Shown here one piece after another: positions 55,522 through 64,000 of a stretch of 64,000 nt of DNA. Made by a program: the position numbers and the translations under genes. Source of the DNA: Streptomyces blattellae. GTDB lineage: Bacteria > Actinomycetota > Actinomycetes > Streptomycetales > Streptomycetaceae. The DNA lies in NCBI RefSeq assembly GCF_009709555.1, contig NZ_WJBG01000161.1, forward strand, positions 1 through 64,000, written 5' to 3'. Below the pieces are notes generated by a model, which made no database searches, was not told where the DNA came from, and saw nothing but the letters and a program-made list of their open reading frames with translations. Position 1 is the stretch's first letter. Each line of letters starts with the position of its first letter.

Positions 55522-55672
55522 CTCAAGACGCGGGCCGGTAAGGGCCGTTGGCGGCTCACCGGTTCGAGTGGAACTCCTGGCCGACCGGCTTGATGCCGTA
55601 ACTCGTCGCGCTTGCTCGTAGTTGTCGCTTTTACGCGGGAATTGTGCGGCAGCGCGACGAGGGGAGCGGTAC

Positions 55673-58102
55673 GTGGGCGGGACGACTCCGGTGCAGGACG
55701 AACCGGCCCCGGCGCTTTTGCGGACCCCCGCACCGCCACCGCTCCAGGCGGCCGAACTCAGCCCCCGCCGCGTGCGGTTGGTCTTCCTCGGACTGATGCT
55801 GGCCCTGCTGCTGGCCGCCCTGGAGCAGATGATCGTCGCCACCGCGCTGCCGAAGATCGTCGGTGAGCTGCACGGCCTGGACAGGATGTCCTGGGCGATC
55901 ACCGCCTATCTGCTCACCTCGACCGTCGGACTGCCGATCTACGGCAAGCTCGGCGACCTGCTCGGCCGCAAGGGCGTCTTCCAGTTCGCGATCGTCGTCT
56001 TCGTCGTCGGCTCCGCGCTCGCGGGCCGGGCCCAGAGCATGGACCAGCTGATCGCCTACCGCGCCGTCCAGGGTGTCGGCGCGGGCGGGCTCATGATCGG
56101 CGTCCAGGCGATCATCGCCGACATCGTGCCGCCCCGGCGGCGTGGCCGCTTCATGGGCCTGATCGGCGCCGTGTTCGGCCTCGCCTCCGTCGCCGGGCCG
56201 CTGCTGGGCGGCTACTTCACCGACCACCTCTCCTGGCGCTGGTGCTTCTACATCAATGTGCCCTTCGGACTGGTCACGCTCGCCGTCGTCGCCGTCGTGC
56301 TGAAGCTGCCGAAGCCCCAGGCCAAGCCCCGGCTCGACATCCTCGGCTGCCTGCTGCTCGCCGCGGCCTCCACCTGCCTTGTGCTGCTGACCAGCTGGGG
56401 CGGCACCGAGTACGCCTGGGACTCCCGCGTCATCCTCGGCCTGGCCGCGGGCGCCGCCGTCGCCGCCCTGCTCTTCCTGGCCGCCGAGCACTTCGCGCCC
56501 GAACCCCTCATCCCGCTGCGGCTGTTCAAGGACTCCGTCTTCAACGTCACCGGCCTGGTGGGCCTCGTGATCGGTGTCGCGCTGTTCGGTGCGGCCAGCT
56601 ATCTGCCGACCTTCCTGCAGATGGTCGACGGGGCCAGCGCCACCGAGTCCGGGCTGCTGATGCTGCCCATGATGGGCGGCATCGTCATCGCCTCGATCGT
56701 CTCCGGACAGCTCATCAGCCACACCGGCCGCTACAAGATCCACCCCGTCCTCGGCAGCGCCCTCTCCGTCGTCGGCATGTGGCTGCTGTCCCGGCTCGAC
56801 ATCGACACGCCCCGGCTGCACTACAGCATCTGGATGGCCGTCCTCGGCGCCGGCATCGGCATGGTGATGCCCGTCCTGATCCTCGCCGTGCAGAACTCCG
56901 TACGCCCCGCCGACCTCGGCACCGCCACCAGCGCCAGCAACTACTTCCGGCAGATCGGCGGCAGCGTCGGCGCCGCCGTCTTCGGCACGCTGTTCGCCGA
57001 CCGGCTCACCGACGCCCTGGCCGACCGCCTCCCCGCACCCGCGGGCGCCGGGCTGCCCGACCCCGAGTCGATCACCCCGCAGCTCGTCCACGCGCTGCCG
57101 CCGGAGCTGCGCGACGCATACATCCGGGCCTACGCCGACGCCATGCCGCGGATCTTCCTGTATCTGGTGCCGGTGCTCGTCCTGGGCCTGTTCATCGCCT
57201 TCTTCCTCAAGGAGAGACCCCTGGTGTCCCACAACGCCCCCGCCCCCGAGACGGAAGCCCCGTACGTGCACGCCCCCATCCCGCAGGCCCGCCCCCAGCC
57301 TTCGGCCAGGGGGACCTCCACTGCGTCCCGCTCGCCGTACCCGGCCGGCATCCCCGTCTGCGGCACGGTGCAGCACCCCGACGGGACCGTCGTCCCGCGC
57401 GCGGCGCTCACGCTCATCGATGTCGCCGGACAGCAGATCGGGCGGGGCGCGAGCGGCGAGGACGGGCGGTACGCGCTGTCCACGCCCGGGTCGGGGTCGT
57501 ACGTCCTGATCGCGGCGGCGGGCGGCCACCAGCCGCAGGCCGTCTCCGTGACCGTCGGCGAACGCCCCGTCGAGCTGGACGTCGTCCTCGGCGGCGCCGG
57601 ACGGCTCGCCGGGAGCGTGCTCACCGCCGACGGCACGCCGGTGCGGGAGGCCGGCGTCACGCTGACCAACGTGCACGGCGAGGTGGTGGCCAGCACCCGC
57701 AGCGGACGCGAGGGCGGGTACGTCATCGGCGAGCTGGTCGCCGGGGAGTACACCCTCGCCGCCAGCGCGCCCGCCTTCCGGCCCACCGCGCTGCCCGTCA
57801 CCGTCCAGGCCGCCCGTGAGACCCGCCAGGACGTCGAACTCGCCGGCGGTGCCGTGCTGCGGGGCACCGTGCGGGCGAGCGGCGGCCGGCCCGTCGAGGA
57901 CGCGCGTGTGACGCTGCTCGACGCGGCGGGCAACGTCGTGGACACCCTGACGACCGGCTCCGACGGAGTGTTCCGGTTCGTGGATCTGTCGAGCGGCGAG
58001 TACACCGTCATCGCCGCCGGCTATCCGCCCGTGGCCACCGTGCTCCAAGTGGCGGGCGGCGGACGGACGGAGCGGGACCTCCAGCTGGGGCACGAGGACT
58101 GA
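55673..58102 (+). CDS. DHA2-type MFS exporter fused to three carboxypeptidase-regulatory-like domains
   Basis: An 809-residue fusion. Residues about 30-515 form a 14-helix drug:H+ antiporter (LAALEQMIVATALPKIVG motif C-like start, GLPIYGKLGDLLGRKGVF motif A). A Pro-rich linker follows, then three ~80-residue beta-sandwich repeats (about 562-643, 643-725, 726-808), each with G-x-V, DGxY/F and SGEYTVIA-type motifs of the carboxypeptidase regulatory (CarbopepD_reg) family. GTG start with GAGGGGAG seven bases upstream. The exporter part is standard; the appended domains are unusual and, by topology, may be cytoplasmic. Confidence 0.88.
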   Translation: MGGTTPVQDEPAPALLRTPAPPPLQAAELSPRRVRLVFLGLMLALLLAALEQMIVATALPKIVGELHGLDRMSWAITAYLLTSTVGLPIYGKLGDLLGRKGVFQFAIVVFVVGSALAGRAQSMDQLIAYRAVQGVGAGGLMIGVQAIIADIVPPRRRGRFMGLIGAVFGLASVAGPLLGGYFTDHLSWRWCFYINVPFGLVTLAVVAVVLKLPKPQAKPRLDILGCLLLAAASTCLVLLTSWGGTEYAWDSRVILGLAAGAAVAALLFLAAEHFAPEPLIPLRLFKDSVFNVTGLVGLVIGVALFGAASYLPTFLQMVDGASATESGLLMLPMMGGIVIASIVSGQLISHTGRYKIHPVLGSALSVVGMWLLSRLDIDTPRLHYSIWMAVLGAGIGMVMPVLILAVQNSVRPADLGTATSASNYFRQIGGSVGAAVFGTLFADRLTDALADRLPAPAGAGLPDPESITPQLVHALPPELRDAYIRAYADAMPRIFLYLVPVLVLGLFIAFFLKERPLVSHNAPAPETEAPYVHAPIPQARPQPSARGTSTASRSPYPAGIPVCGTVQHPDGTVVPRAALTLIDVAGQQIGRGASGEDGRYALSTPGSGSYVLIAAAGGHQPQAVSVTVGERPVELDVVLGGAGRLAGSVLTADGTPVREAGVTLTNVHGEVVASTRSGREGGYVIGELVAGEYTLAASAPAFRPTALPVTVQAARETRQDVELAGGAVLRGTVRASGGRPVEDARVTLLDAAGNVVDTLTTGSDGVFRFVDLSSGEYTVIAAGYPPVATVLQVAGGGRTERDLQLGHED

Positions 58103-58171
58103 ACCGTCCGGGGGCGCGTGCCCGTGCGCCGGGGCGCTCCGGTCTCATCAATTCCCGTATTGCCGCACATC

Positions 58172-58183
58172 GTGACCGGTCAC
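58172..58183 (+). promoter_or_regulatory. 12-bp palindrome upstream of the PP2C signalling gene
   Basis: GTGACCGGTCAC is a perfect palindrome 63 bp before the ATG at 58246, followed by a second inverted repeat GTGGTG/CACCAC (58193-58208). Possible operator; regulator unknown. Confidence 0.4.
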
Positions 58184-58245
58184 CGCCGTACCGTGGTGAC
58201 GGCACCACAGATCTTGCGGAGCCGTGGGGAGAGAGGGCCGGGGAC

Positions 58246-60735
58246 ATGGACCGTGGCACCGAGAGGGACGCACCTCCCAGCCGCGGAGCTGGGGACGGCA
58301 CGGCGGAGCCCGCCGCTGCCGGACGTATCCCCCTGGCCGTGGTCGTCGTCGACCGCGACGGCCTGGTGTCGCACTGGAGCAGGGGCGCACGGCGGCTGTT
58401 CGGCGCCGCCAGGGAGGACGCGATCGGCCGTCCCGCGCTCGACCTGCTCCCCGTCTCCGGCGCCCTCCCCGAGGAGGACGACATCACCCCGTACGGGGGC
58501 TACGCGGCGGCGTACGACGGACTCGGACCCGATCTCGAAGCCTCCCTCGACGGGCGGCTGTCCTACCCCGCCGCGGGCCGCGCCCGCCTCGCGATGGCCG
58601 AGGACGAGCGGGCGGACGTCCTGTGGTGGGCGTATCCCCTGGTGGGCCCGGGACGGGAGAAGCTGCTGGTGCTGGCGGCCGACGCGGCGGGCCTGCACTC
58701 CGACGACGAGGATGCGGTCTTCGAGCGGATCGCCCCCGGCTTCGCCCTGCACACCGACTTCCCCGGCGCCGAGGACCTCGCCCGCCGGCTCCCCGAGATC
58801 CTGCCCAGCATGAGCGTCGGCGAGAGCGCCCGGATCGTCGCGCAGATCCTTGAACTGGGCTATCCCATCCTGGAGTTCAGCCAGAACGACCGGGTGCCCG
58901 TCACCCCCGACTGGGGCGTGCCCCGGCGGGCCGAGCGCAAGGCACGCCGCGAGCGGGCGGCACGGGCACGGGCCGAAGGTCTGCCCGTGCCGCAGGAGTT
59001 GGCCGACGAGGTCGAGGACCTTGAGTACGCCGCCGTACGCGAGCGCCTGGAGTTCCTCAACGAGGTCAGCGGCCGTATCGGCACCTCGCTCGACCTGGCG
59101 AAGACCATCGTCGAGGTCAGCCGGGCCGTGGTGCCGCGCTTCACCGATGTCGCCGGCACCTATCTGCGCGAACAGGTCGTCGCCGGCGAGGGGTTCCCGG
59201 AGGGCGTGCCGGACACGACGACCATGTGGCACCGGGTCGCCCTCGAACACACCGACGAACCCGGCCGCTGGGACGATGTCGTGCCGGTCGGCGAGGCCAT
59301 GCCGTTCCCGGCGCACACGCCGTTCTTCCAGTGCATGACCAGCGGTGAGCCCGTCCTCGTGCCGCGCATCAGCGAGCAGCTGGGACACGCCATCGCCTCG
59401 CAGTTCGAGAAGCGTGACATCAGGCCGCTGATCACGGGCCGTTCGATGCTGGTCGTACCGCTGAAGGCCCGCAACGTGGTCCTCGGCTTCATGATCCTGC
59501 TGCGCCACCCCGAGCGCGTCGAGTTCAACGACATGGACCGGGTCACCGGCGCCGAACTCGCCGCCCGCGCGGGCCTCGTGCTCGACAACGCGCGCATGTA
59601 CACCTACCAGGAGTCCGTCGCCGAGACCCTCCAGGACAGCATGCTGCCGCACATTCCGCCGCGCATGGCGGGCTGCGACATCGCCACCCGCTATCTGCCG
59701 GGCACGCTGCTCGGCCGGGTCGGCGGCGACTGGTTCGACTCGGTGAAGCTGCCCGGCGCGCGCACCGCCCTCGTCGTCGGCGACGTGATGGGCCACGGCC
59801 TCAACTCGGCCGCGATGATGGGCCAGTTGCGTACGGCCGTCCAGACCATGGCCGCCCTCGACCTGCCGCCCGCCCAGCTGCTGCGCAACCTCGACGACCT
59901 CGCCCAGCGCCTCGGCGACACCTACCTCGCGACCTGTCTGTACGCCGTGTACGACCCGATCGCGAGCGAGCTGCACATCGCCAACGCGGGCCACATCCCG
60001 CCGGTGCTGGTCCGCGCGGAGGACGGACGCACCGAGCTGCTCGACCTGCCGACCGGTGCGCCGATCGGCGTCGGCGGGGTGCCGTTCGAGGCGGTGCGCA
60101 TGCGCGTGGAGCCCGGCGACCGGCTGGTCATGTGCACCGACGGTCTGGTCGAGGTGCGCGGTGAGGACATCGGCGTAGGACTTGCGACCCTGTGCGAGTC
60201 GGCCGCTCACCCGGCGGCCTCCATGGACGCCGCCTGCGACACCATCATCCGCGCCCTCGCCGTGACATTCTCAAAAGCGGGTCGCGGCGGCCGCAAGGAC
60301 GACGTGGCCCTGCTGATGGCCCGGCTGAACGGCATCGAACCCGACGACGTCGCCGAATGGCGGCTCCGCCTCGATCCGTTCGAGGTCGGCCGGGCGCGTG
60401 CCGCGGTCCGTGAACAGCTGCACGACTGGGGGCTCGCCCAGCTCGCCCACCCCGCCGAGCTGATGGTCAGTGAGCTGGCCACCAATGCCGTACGGCACTC
60501 GCACAGCCGCCCGATCGAGCTGCGCCTGGTCCGCGGGGACACCCTGCTGTGCGAGGTGGACGACGACGACCACGAACTGCCGACCCTGCTGAACACGGGC
60601 CCCGGCGACGAGTTCGGGCGCGGTCTGCGCGTGGTCAGCACGCTGGCCCGGGAGTGGGGCACCAGCCGGACCAAGGCGGGCAAGACCGTCTGGTTCGAGC
60701 TGACGCTGCCGCGCGCTCCGCTGAGGACGCGGTAA
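58246..60735 (+). CDS. PAS-GAF-PP2C (SpoIIE) phosphatase with C-terminal HATPase anti-sigma-kinase-like domain
   Basis: An 829-residue signalling protein. Order: PAS domain (residues about 25-130), second sensor segment, coiled region, GAF (about 280-450), SpoIIE-type PP2C phosphatase (about 460-690; GGDWFDSV, VGDVMGHGLNSAAMM, RKDDVALLMARL metal-binding aspartates) and an RsbW-like HATPase (about 700-825; MVSELATNAVRHSHSRP, FGRGLRVVSTLA). It can both dephosphorylate an anti-anti-sigma factor and phosphorylate or bind one, typical of sigma-factor partner switching in Streptomyces. No cognate sigma gene is adjacent. Confidence 0.92.
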   Translation: MDRGTERDAPPSRGAGDGTAEPAAAGRIPLAVVVVDRDGLVSHWSRGARRLFGAAREDAIGRPALDLLPVSGALPEEDDITPYGGYAAAYDGLGPDLEASLDGRLSYPAAGRARLAMAEDERADVLWWAYPLVGPGREKLLVLAADAAGLHSDDEDAVFERIAPGFALHTDFPGAEDLARRLPEILPSMSVGESARIVAQILELGYPILEFSQNDRVPVTPDWGVPRRAERKARRERAARARAEGLPVPQELADEVEDLEYAAVRERLEFLNEVSGRIGTSLDLAKTIVEVSRAVVPRFTDVAGTYLREQVVAGEGFPEGVPDTTTMWHRVALEHTDEPGRWDDVVPVGEAMPFPAHTPFFQCMTSGEPVLVPRISEQLGHAIASQFEKRDIRPLITGRSMLVVPLKARNVVLGFMILLRHPERVEFNDMDRVTGAELAARAGLVLDNARMYTYQESVAETLQDSMLPHIPPRMAGCDIATRYLPGTLLGRVGGDWFDSVKLPGARTALVVGDVMGHGLNSAAMMGQLRTAVQTMAALDLPPAQLLRNLDDLAQRLGDTYLATCLYAVYDPIASELHIANAGHIPPVLVRAEDGRTELLDLPTGAPIGVGGVPFEAVRMRVEPGDRLVMCTDGLVEVRGEDIGVGLATLCESAAHPAASMDAACDTIIRALAVTFSKAGRGGRKDDVALLMARLNGIEPDDVAEWRLRLDPFEVGRARAAVREQLHDWGLAQLAHPAELMVSELATNAVRHSHSRPIELRLVRGDTLLCEVDDDDHELPTLLNTGPGDEFGRGLRVVSTLAREWGTSRTKAGKTVWFELTLPRAPLRTR

Positions 60736-60739
60736 TTCA

Positions 60740-60820
60740 CCCGCGGGTCGGTGGGGGCTGGTCGCGCCCGCGCGGCGGTAGCCGCATATCGAGTACAGCC
60801 CCGCGCCCCTTTGGGGCGTG
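60740..60820. repeat. Dispersed Streptomyces intergenic repeat with a hairpin
   Basis: The stretch GGTCGGTGGGGGCTGGTCGC ... CAGCCCCGCGCCCC, which I recall as a frequent intergenic element in Streptomyces, follows the PP2C gene. It ends in the hairpin CGCCCC-TTT-GGGGCG (60804-60818), likely a terminator. Confidence 0.6.
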
Positions 60821-60919
60821 AAGGTATGCGCCACGCGCTTGCTGCCGTGACCAGGGCACGATAGACCGTACGCGCCCGTCACTTGCGGCGGGCGGCCGTC
60901 GCACCTTGGGGAGTTGGGC

Positions 60920-61645
60920 ATGAGCGTGACGAGTCGGTACCGGGAAGCCTGGGAGGGCTTCTGGCGCGAAGCGCCTGAGGAGCAGGGAGCCGTGTTCTGG
61001 GACGCGGAGCCCACGCTGACGGTGGGCGTCCACCTGGCGATCTTCGAGCCGCAGCTGCCCGACCCCAACCTGCCGATGGTGGACCTCGGTTGCGGCAACG
61101 GCAGCCAGACCCGCTTCCTCGCCGACCGCTTCCCGCACGTCATCGGCGCCGACCTGTCCGAAGCGGCCCTCGACCACGCCCGGCGCGCAGACCCCGCCGG
61201 GCAGGCGACCTACCGGCTGCTGGACGTCTGCGAGAAGCCCGAGGCGGAGGCGCTGCACGCGGAACTCGGCGACACCAACGTCTATCTGCGGGGCGTGCTC
61301 CACCAGGCCGAACCCGACGACCGGCAGACACTCGTCGACGGTATCGCCGCGCTGGTCGGGGAGCGCGGCCGGGCCTTCCTCGTGGAACTCTCCGAGGCCG
61401 CCCGTCCCGTCCTCATGGGCCTCGCCCAGAGCCCCGCGGGGCCGCCGCCCAAGCTCGCCCCCGTCTTCCGGCACGGCATCGCACCCGGTGAGGTCGCCGA
61501 CGACGCCGTGCCCGTGTATCTGAACGCGGCCGGTCTGACGGTCCTGGCCGGCGGGGAACTCCCGCTGATCACCACCGAGTTCGCGGCCGACGGCACCCGG
61601 ATCGAGCTGCCGTCGAAGTGGCTGGTGGCGGGGCGCTCGGCCTGA
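60920..61645 (+). CDS. Class I SAM-dependent methyltransferase
   Basis: A 241-residue methyltransferase with the SAM motif I MVDLGCGNGSQTRFLAD, the acidic motif IGADLSEAALDHAR and motif VYLRGVLHQ. Substrate unknown. The ATG at 60920 follows GGGGAG seven bases upstream; a TTG at 60914 is also in frame. No other small-molecule biosynthesis genes are next to it. Confidence 0.85.
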   Translation: MSVTSRYREAWEGFWREAPEEQGAVFWDAEPTLTVGVHLAIFEPQLPDPNLPMVDLGCGNGSQTRFLADRFPHVIGADLSEAALDHARRADPAGQATYRLLDVCEKPEAEALHAELGDTNVYLRGVLHQAEPDDRQTLVDGIAALVGERGRAFLVELSEAARPVLMGLAQSPAGPPPKLAPVFRHGIAPGEVADDAVPVYLNAAGLTVLAGGELPLITTEFAADGTRIELPSKWLVAGRSA

Positions 61646-61654
61646 CGGGCGGGC

Positions 61655-61918
61655 GGTCGGCCGTCCGGCTGCGGCGGGATGCTCCGGCGTGACGCCCTTG
61701 AGCGGGAGGCCGCCTGCGCCCGCGGCCGGTACGTATATGCCGTACCGGCCGCGAGCGCAGGCGGTGAGGATGACGACGCGGGCGGCAGGCTCTGGGCGCC
61801 GTCGAGGATCTGGCGCGTCCCTCCAGCCCGTCGCCTCCAGCCCGTCGGTCCCGGGCATCCGGACGTCCATGAGGACGACGTCCGGGAAGGTGCGCTCGCT
61901 GTACCGCCGCGACCGCAC
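61655..61918 (-). pseudogene. Remnant of a NarL/LuxR-type response-regulator receiver domain
   Basis: Minus-strand frames encode FPDVVLMDVRMPGTDGLEAT, then in another frame RQILDGAQSLPAA, then ARVVILTA and PLKGVTPEHPAAA, i.e. the phospho-acceptor Asp and the LKDVTPEHL end of a receiver domain. At least one frameshift, a small duplication and a palindromic replacement interrupt it; the DNA-binding domain is missing. It lies between the methyltransferase and the M55 peptidase. Confidence 0.65.
61710..61764. repeat. 24-bp inverted repeat with a 7-bp loop
   Basis: 61710-61733 is the reverse complement of 61741-61764 with one mismatch; the loop is TATATGC. It lies inside the broken response-regulator gene, 65 bp after the methyltransferase stop, and could act as a bidirectional terminator or form a cruciform. 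Confidence 0.88.
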
Positions 61919-62130
61919 TGCTGACGCCGGCCGGCGTGCTGGGCGCTGTCGTCGGGAGGCGGGGGGTCGTGCGGGAGGGTTGTTGTGCGGGAGAGGTGAG
62001 AGCCGGCACGCTCGGGCGGGCGGTGACGGCGGGTGGTCCGGGTGGCCGCCCCGGACGTGCTGCCGGGCGCCGGAGGGGCGGCGGTGGAGTTCCTGGCCGG
62101 TTGCCGTGCCGGCGCGTAGCGTGGGGCGGC

Positions 62131-62964
62131 ATGAAGATCCTCATCAGTGCCGACATGGAGGGCGCCACCGGTGTGACGTGGCCGGACGACGTGATGCCCG
62201 GGGCGTCGCAATGGGAGCGGTGCCGGTCGATGTTCACCTCGGACGTCAACGCCGCCGTGCTGGGCTTCTTCGACGGGGGTGCGGACGTGGTCCTCATCAA
62301 CGAAGCGCACTCGACCATGCGCAATCTGCTTCTCGAACAGCTCGACGAGCGGGCGCAGATGCTCACCGGGCGGCACAAGGATCTCTCCATGGTGGAGGGC
62401 GTGCAGCACGGCGACGTCGACGGGATCGCCTTCGTCGGGTACCACGCCGGGGCCGGGATGGAGGGGGTCCTCGCCCACACCTATCTCGCCAACTCCATCA
62501 CGGGGGTGTGGCTGAACGACGTACCGGCGAGCGAGGGGTATCTCAACGCCCATGTGGTGGCGGAGTACGGGGTGCCCGTCGTCCTGGTCACCGGAGACGA
62601 CGTGGCCTGCGAGGACGCGCTCGGGTACGCGCCCGGGGCGTTGAAGGTCGCGGTCAAGGACCACGTCTCGCGGTACGCGGCCGTGTGCCGTACGCCGGCC
62701 AGGAGCGCCTCCGACATCCGGGCCGCGGCCAAGGAGGCGGCGGCACTCGCGGTGCGTCATGAGCCGGTCAGGGGCGGCCCGTTCACCGTCGCCGTCGAGT
62801 TCGACGCCGAGCACCTGGCGATGGCGGCCACCGTGGTGCCGGGCGTGGCACGGATCGGGCCGCGGAAGGTGGCGTACACCAGTCGGACCATGTATGAGGG
62901 CATCCGTACCTTCAAGGCGGTCACCACGATCGTCTCGGCCGCGGTGGAGGAGCAGTATGGCTGA
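62131..62964 (+). CDS. M55-family metallopeptidase (DppA-like D-aminopeptidase)
   Basis: A 277-residue zinc peptidase: MKILISADMEGATGVTWPDD start, NEAHSTMRNLLLEQLDERA, GYHAGAGMEGVLAHTYL and EYGVPVVLVTGDDVACEDA supply the metal and catalytic residues of the DppA family, which cuts D-amino-acid-containing peptides. ATG start; the 8-bp overlap with the next peptidase gene suggests joint peptide breakdown, perhaps of cell-wall peptides. Confidence 0.92.
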   Translation: MKILISADMEGATGVTWPDDVMPGASQWERCRSMFTSDVNAAVLGFFDGGADVVLINEAHSTMRNLLLEQLDERAQMLTGRHKDLSMVEGVQHGDVDGIAFVGYHAGAGMEGVLAHTYLANSITGVWLNDVPASEGYLNAHVVAEYGVPVVLVTGDDVACEDALGYAPGALKVAVKDHVSRYAAVCRTPARSASDIRAAAKEAAALAVRHEPVRGGPFTVAVEFDAEHLAMAATVVPGVARIGPRKVAYTSRTMYEGIRTFKAVTTIVSAAVEEQYG

Positions 62965-64000
62965 CCAGCAGGCGCTGGACGAGGTCGTCCGGTTCACGTC
63001 CGACCTCATCCGCATCGACACCACCAACCGCGGGGGCGGCGACTGCCAGGAGCGGCCCGCCGCGGAGTACGCGGCCCGGCAGCTGGCCGGGGCGGGTCTG
63101 GAGCCGACGCTGCTGGAGCGCACCAAGGGCCGTACGAACGTGGTCGCCCGGATCGAGGGCACGGATCCTGCCGCGGACGCGCTGCTCGTGCACGGGCACC
63201 TGGACGTCGTACCCGCCGAAGCCGCCGACTGGAGCGTGCACCCGTTCTCCGGGGAGATCCGCGACGGCGTCGTCTGGGGGCGGGGTGCGGTCGACATGAA
63301 GAACATGGACGCGATGATCCTCGCGGTCGTGCACGCCTGGGCGCGGGAGGGCGTACGGCCGCGGCGGGATCTCGTCATCGCGTTCACCGCCGACGAGGAG
63401 GCGAGCGCGGAGGACGGCTCCGGGTTCCTCGCCGACCGGCACCCCGGGCTCTTCGAGGGCTGCACCGAGGGCGTCAGCGAGTCGGGGGCGTTCACCTTCC
63501 ATGACGGCGGCGGGCGCCAGATCTACCCCATCGCGGCAGGTGAACGCGGCACCGGCTGGCTGAAGCTCACCGCGCGCGGGCGGGCCGGACACGGCTCAAA
63601 GGTGAACCGGGAGAACGCGGTGACCCGGCTCGCCGCCGCCATCGCCCGGATCGGCGACCACGAGTGGCCGCTCCGGCTGACGCCGACGGTCGGTGCCGCC
63701 CTCACCGAACTCGCCGCGCTCTACGGCATCGAGGCCGGCCTCGACGACGTGGAAGGGCTGCTGCAGAAGCTCGGCCCCGCGGCCAAGCTGGTGGAGGCCA
63801 CCGTACGCAACAGCGCCAACCCGACGATGCTGGACGCCGGTTACAAGGTCAACGTGATCCCGGAGGAGGCCGTCGCATTCGTCGACGGACGGTATCTGCC
63901 GGGCGGCGAGGACGAGTTCCGCGCGACCCTCGACCGGCTCACCGGACCGGACGTGGACTGGGAGTTCCACCATCGCGAGGTGGCCCTCCAGGCGCCCGTG
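62957..64000 (+). CDS. M20-family metallo-hydrolase (3'-truncated by the window end)
   Basis: The ATG at 62957 lies inside the end of the M55 gene (8-bp overlap) and the frame runs 348 codons to the window edge without a stop. Zinc-site motifs of M20 peptidases are clear: LLVHGHLDVVPAEA, GRGAVDMKNMDAM, FTADEEASAEDGS and the dimerisation-domain RGRAGHGSKVNREN. Family members split dipeptides or N-acyl amino acids. It pairs with the D-aminopeptidase upstream. Confidence 0.92.
   Translation, partial: MADQQALDEVVRFTSDLIRIDTTNRGGGDCQERPAAEYAARQLAGAGLEPTLLERTKGRTNVVARIEGTDPAADALLVHGHLDVVPAEAADWSVHPFSGEIRDGVVWGRGAVDMKNMDAMILAVVHAWAREGVRPRRDLVIAFTADEEASAEDGSGFLADRHPGLFEGCTEGVSESGAFTFHDGGGRQIYPIAAGERGTGWLKLTARGRAGHGSKVNRENAVTRLAAAIARIGDHEWPLRLTPTVGAALTELAALYGIEAGLDDVEGLLQKLGPAAKLVEATVRNSANPTMLDAGYKVNVIPEEAVAFVDGRYLPGGEDEFRATLDRLTGPDVDWEFHHREVALQAPV

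Noticed and set aside
55550..55600. tRNA T-arm-like GGTTCGA
   Set aside because: No acceptor stem, D-arm or anticodon arm can be built around it.
55631..58093. 820-residue minus-strand frame opposite the MFS gene
   Set aside because: Composition (His, Gln, Asp, Gly) is typical of an antisense shadow of a hydrophobic gene; the MFS frame has a start site and family motifs.

Overview
The window is actinobacterial chromosome, almost certainly Streptomyces: very high GC, strong third-position GC, many GTG starts and GTGA/ATGA overlaps, an F420-dependent enzyme, an ethylmalonyl-CoA pathway operon, a SpoIIE-type phosphatase and one leucine TTA codon. The order psd-pssA next to the ccr/meaA operon resembles what I recall from the S. 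coelicolor chromosome. I see no prophage, insertion sequence, CRISPR array, tRNA or rRNA.

Layout. 1-1.3 kb: end of a repeat-rich hypothetical gene. 1.4-10.4 kb (+): pyrimidine-catabolism cluster with two paralogous beta-ureidopropionase-like amidohydrolases, a class III aminotransferase, a PucR regulator, dihydropyrimidinase, a luciferase-like F420 oxidoreductase and an NCS1 nucleobase permease. 10.4-17.4 kb: exported lipoprotein-like protein, GH5 glycosidase, gamma-glutamyltransferase homologue, inositol-phosphatase-like enzyme, FAD oxidoreductase and macrodomain protein. 17.4-19.2 kb: a graveyard of gene remnants around an intact VapBC-like toxin-antitoxin pair. 19.2-27.4 kb (-): cobalamin riboswitch, cobalt transporter cbiMNQO, then methylmalonyl-CoA mutase (two subunits) and its GTPase MeaB. 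27.5-28.2 kb: remains of a deleted peptide/nickel-type ABC transporter. 28.4-36.2 kb: secreted GH2 beta-galactosidase, membrane endonuclease/phosphatase-family protein, Ada/AlkA-type glycosylase with Ogt, DeoR regulator. 36.2-40.0 kb: sirtuin, Nudix hydrolase, ADP-ribosylglycohydrolase and glycerate kinase. 40.4-51.6 kb (-): phosphatidylethanolamine synthesis (psd-pssA), then the ethylmalonyl-CoA operon (two-domain 3-hydroxyacyl-CoA dehydrogenase, TetR regulator, ccr, meaA, lyase, hydratase, acyl-CoA dehydrogenase). 51.9-64 kb: HEAT-repeat protein with a TTA codon, secreted peptidase, a remnant under a LexA-like box, SRPBCC protein, an MFS exporter fused to carboxypeptidase-regulatory-like domains, a PAS/GAF/PP2C/ATPase signalling protein, a methyltransferase, a broken response regulator, and an M55-M20 peptidase pair.

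How genes fit together. Two separate blocks serve one B12-dependent route: the ethylmalonyl-CoA operon turns acetyl units into C4/C5 CoA esters and yields propionyl-/methylmalonyl-CoA, while the mutA-mutB-meaB block, behind a cobalamin-riboswitch cobalt importer, converts methylmalonyl-CoA to succinyl-CoA. The first cluster carries every reductive pyrimidine-degradation step except a recognisable dihydropyrimidine dehydrogenase; the F420-type oxidoreductase sits in the right place to fill that gap, which I consider the most interesting hypothesis here. Sirtuin-Nudix-ADP-ribosylglycohydrolase suggests an NAD/ADP-ribose module.
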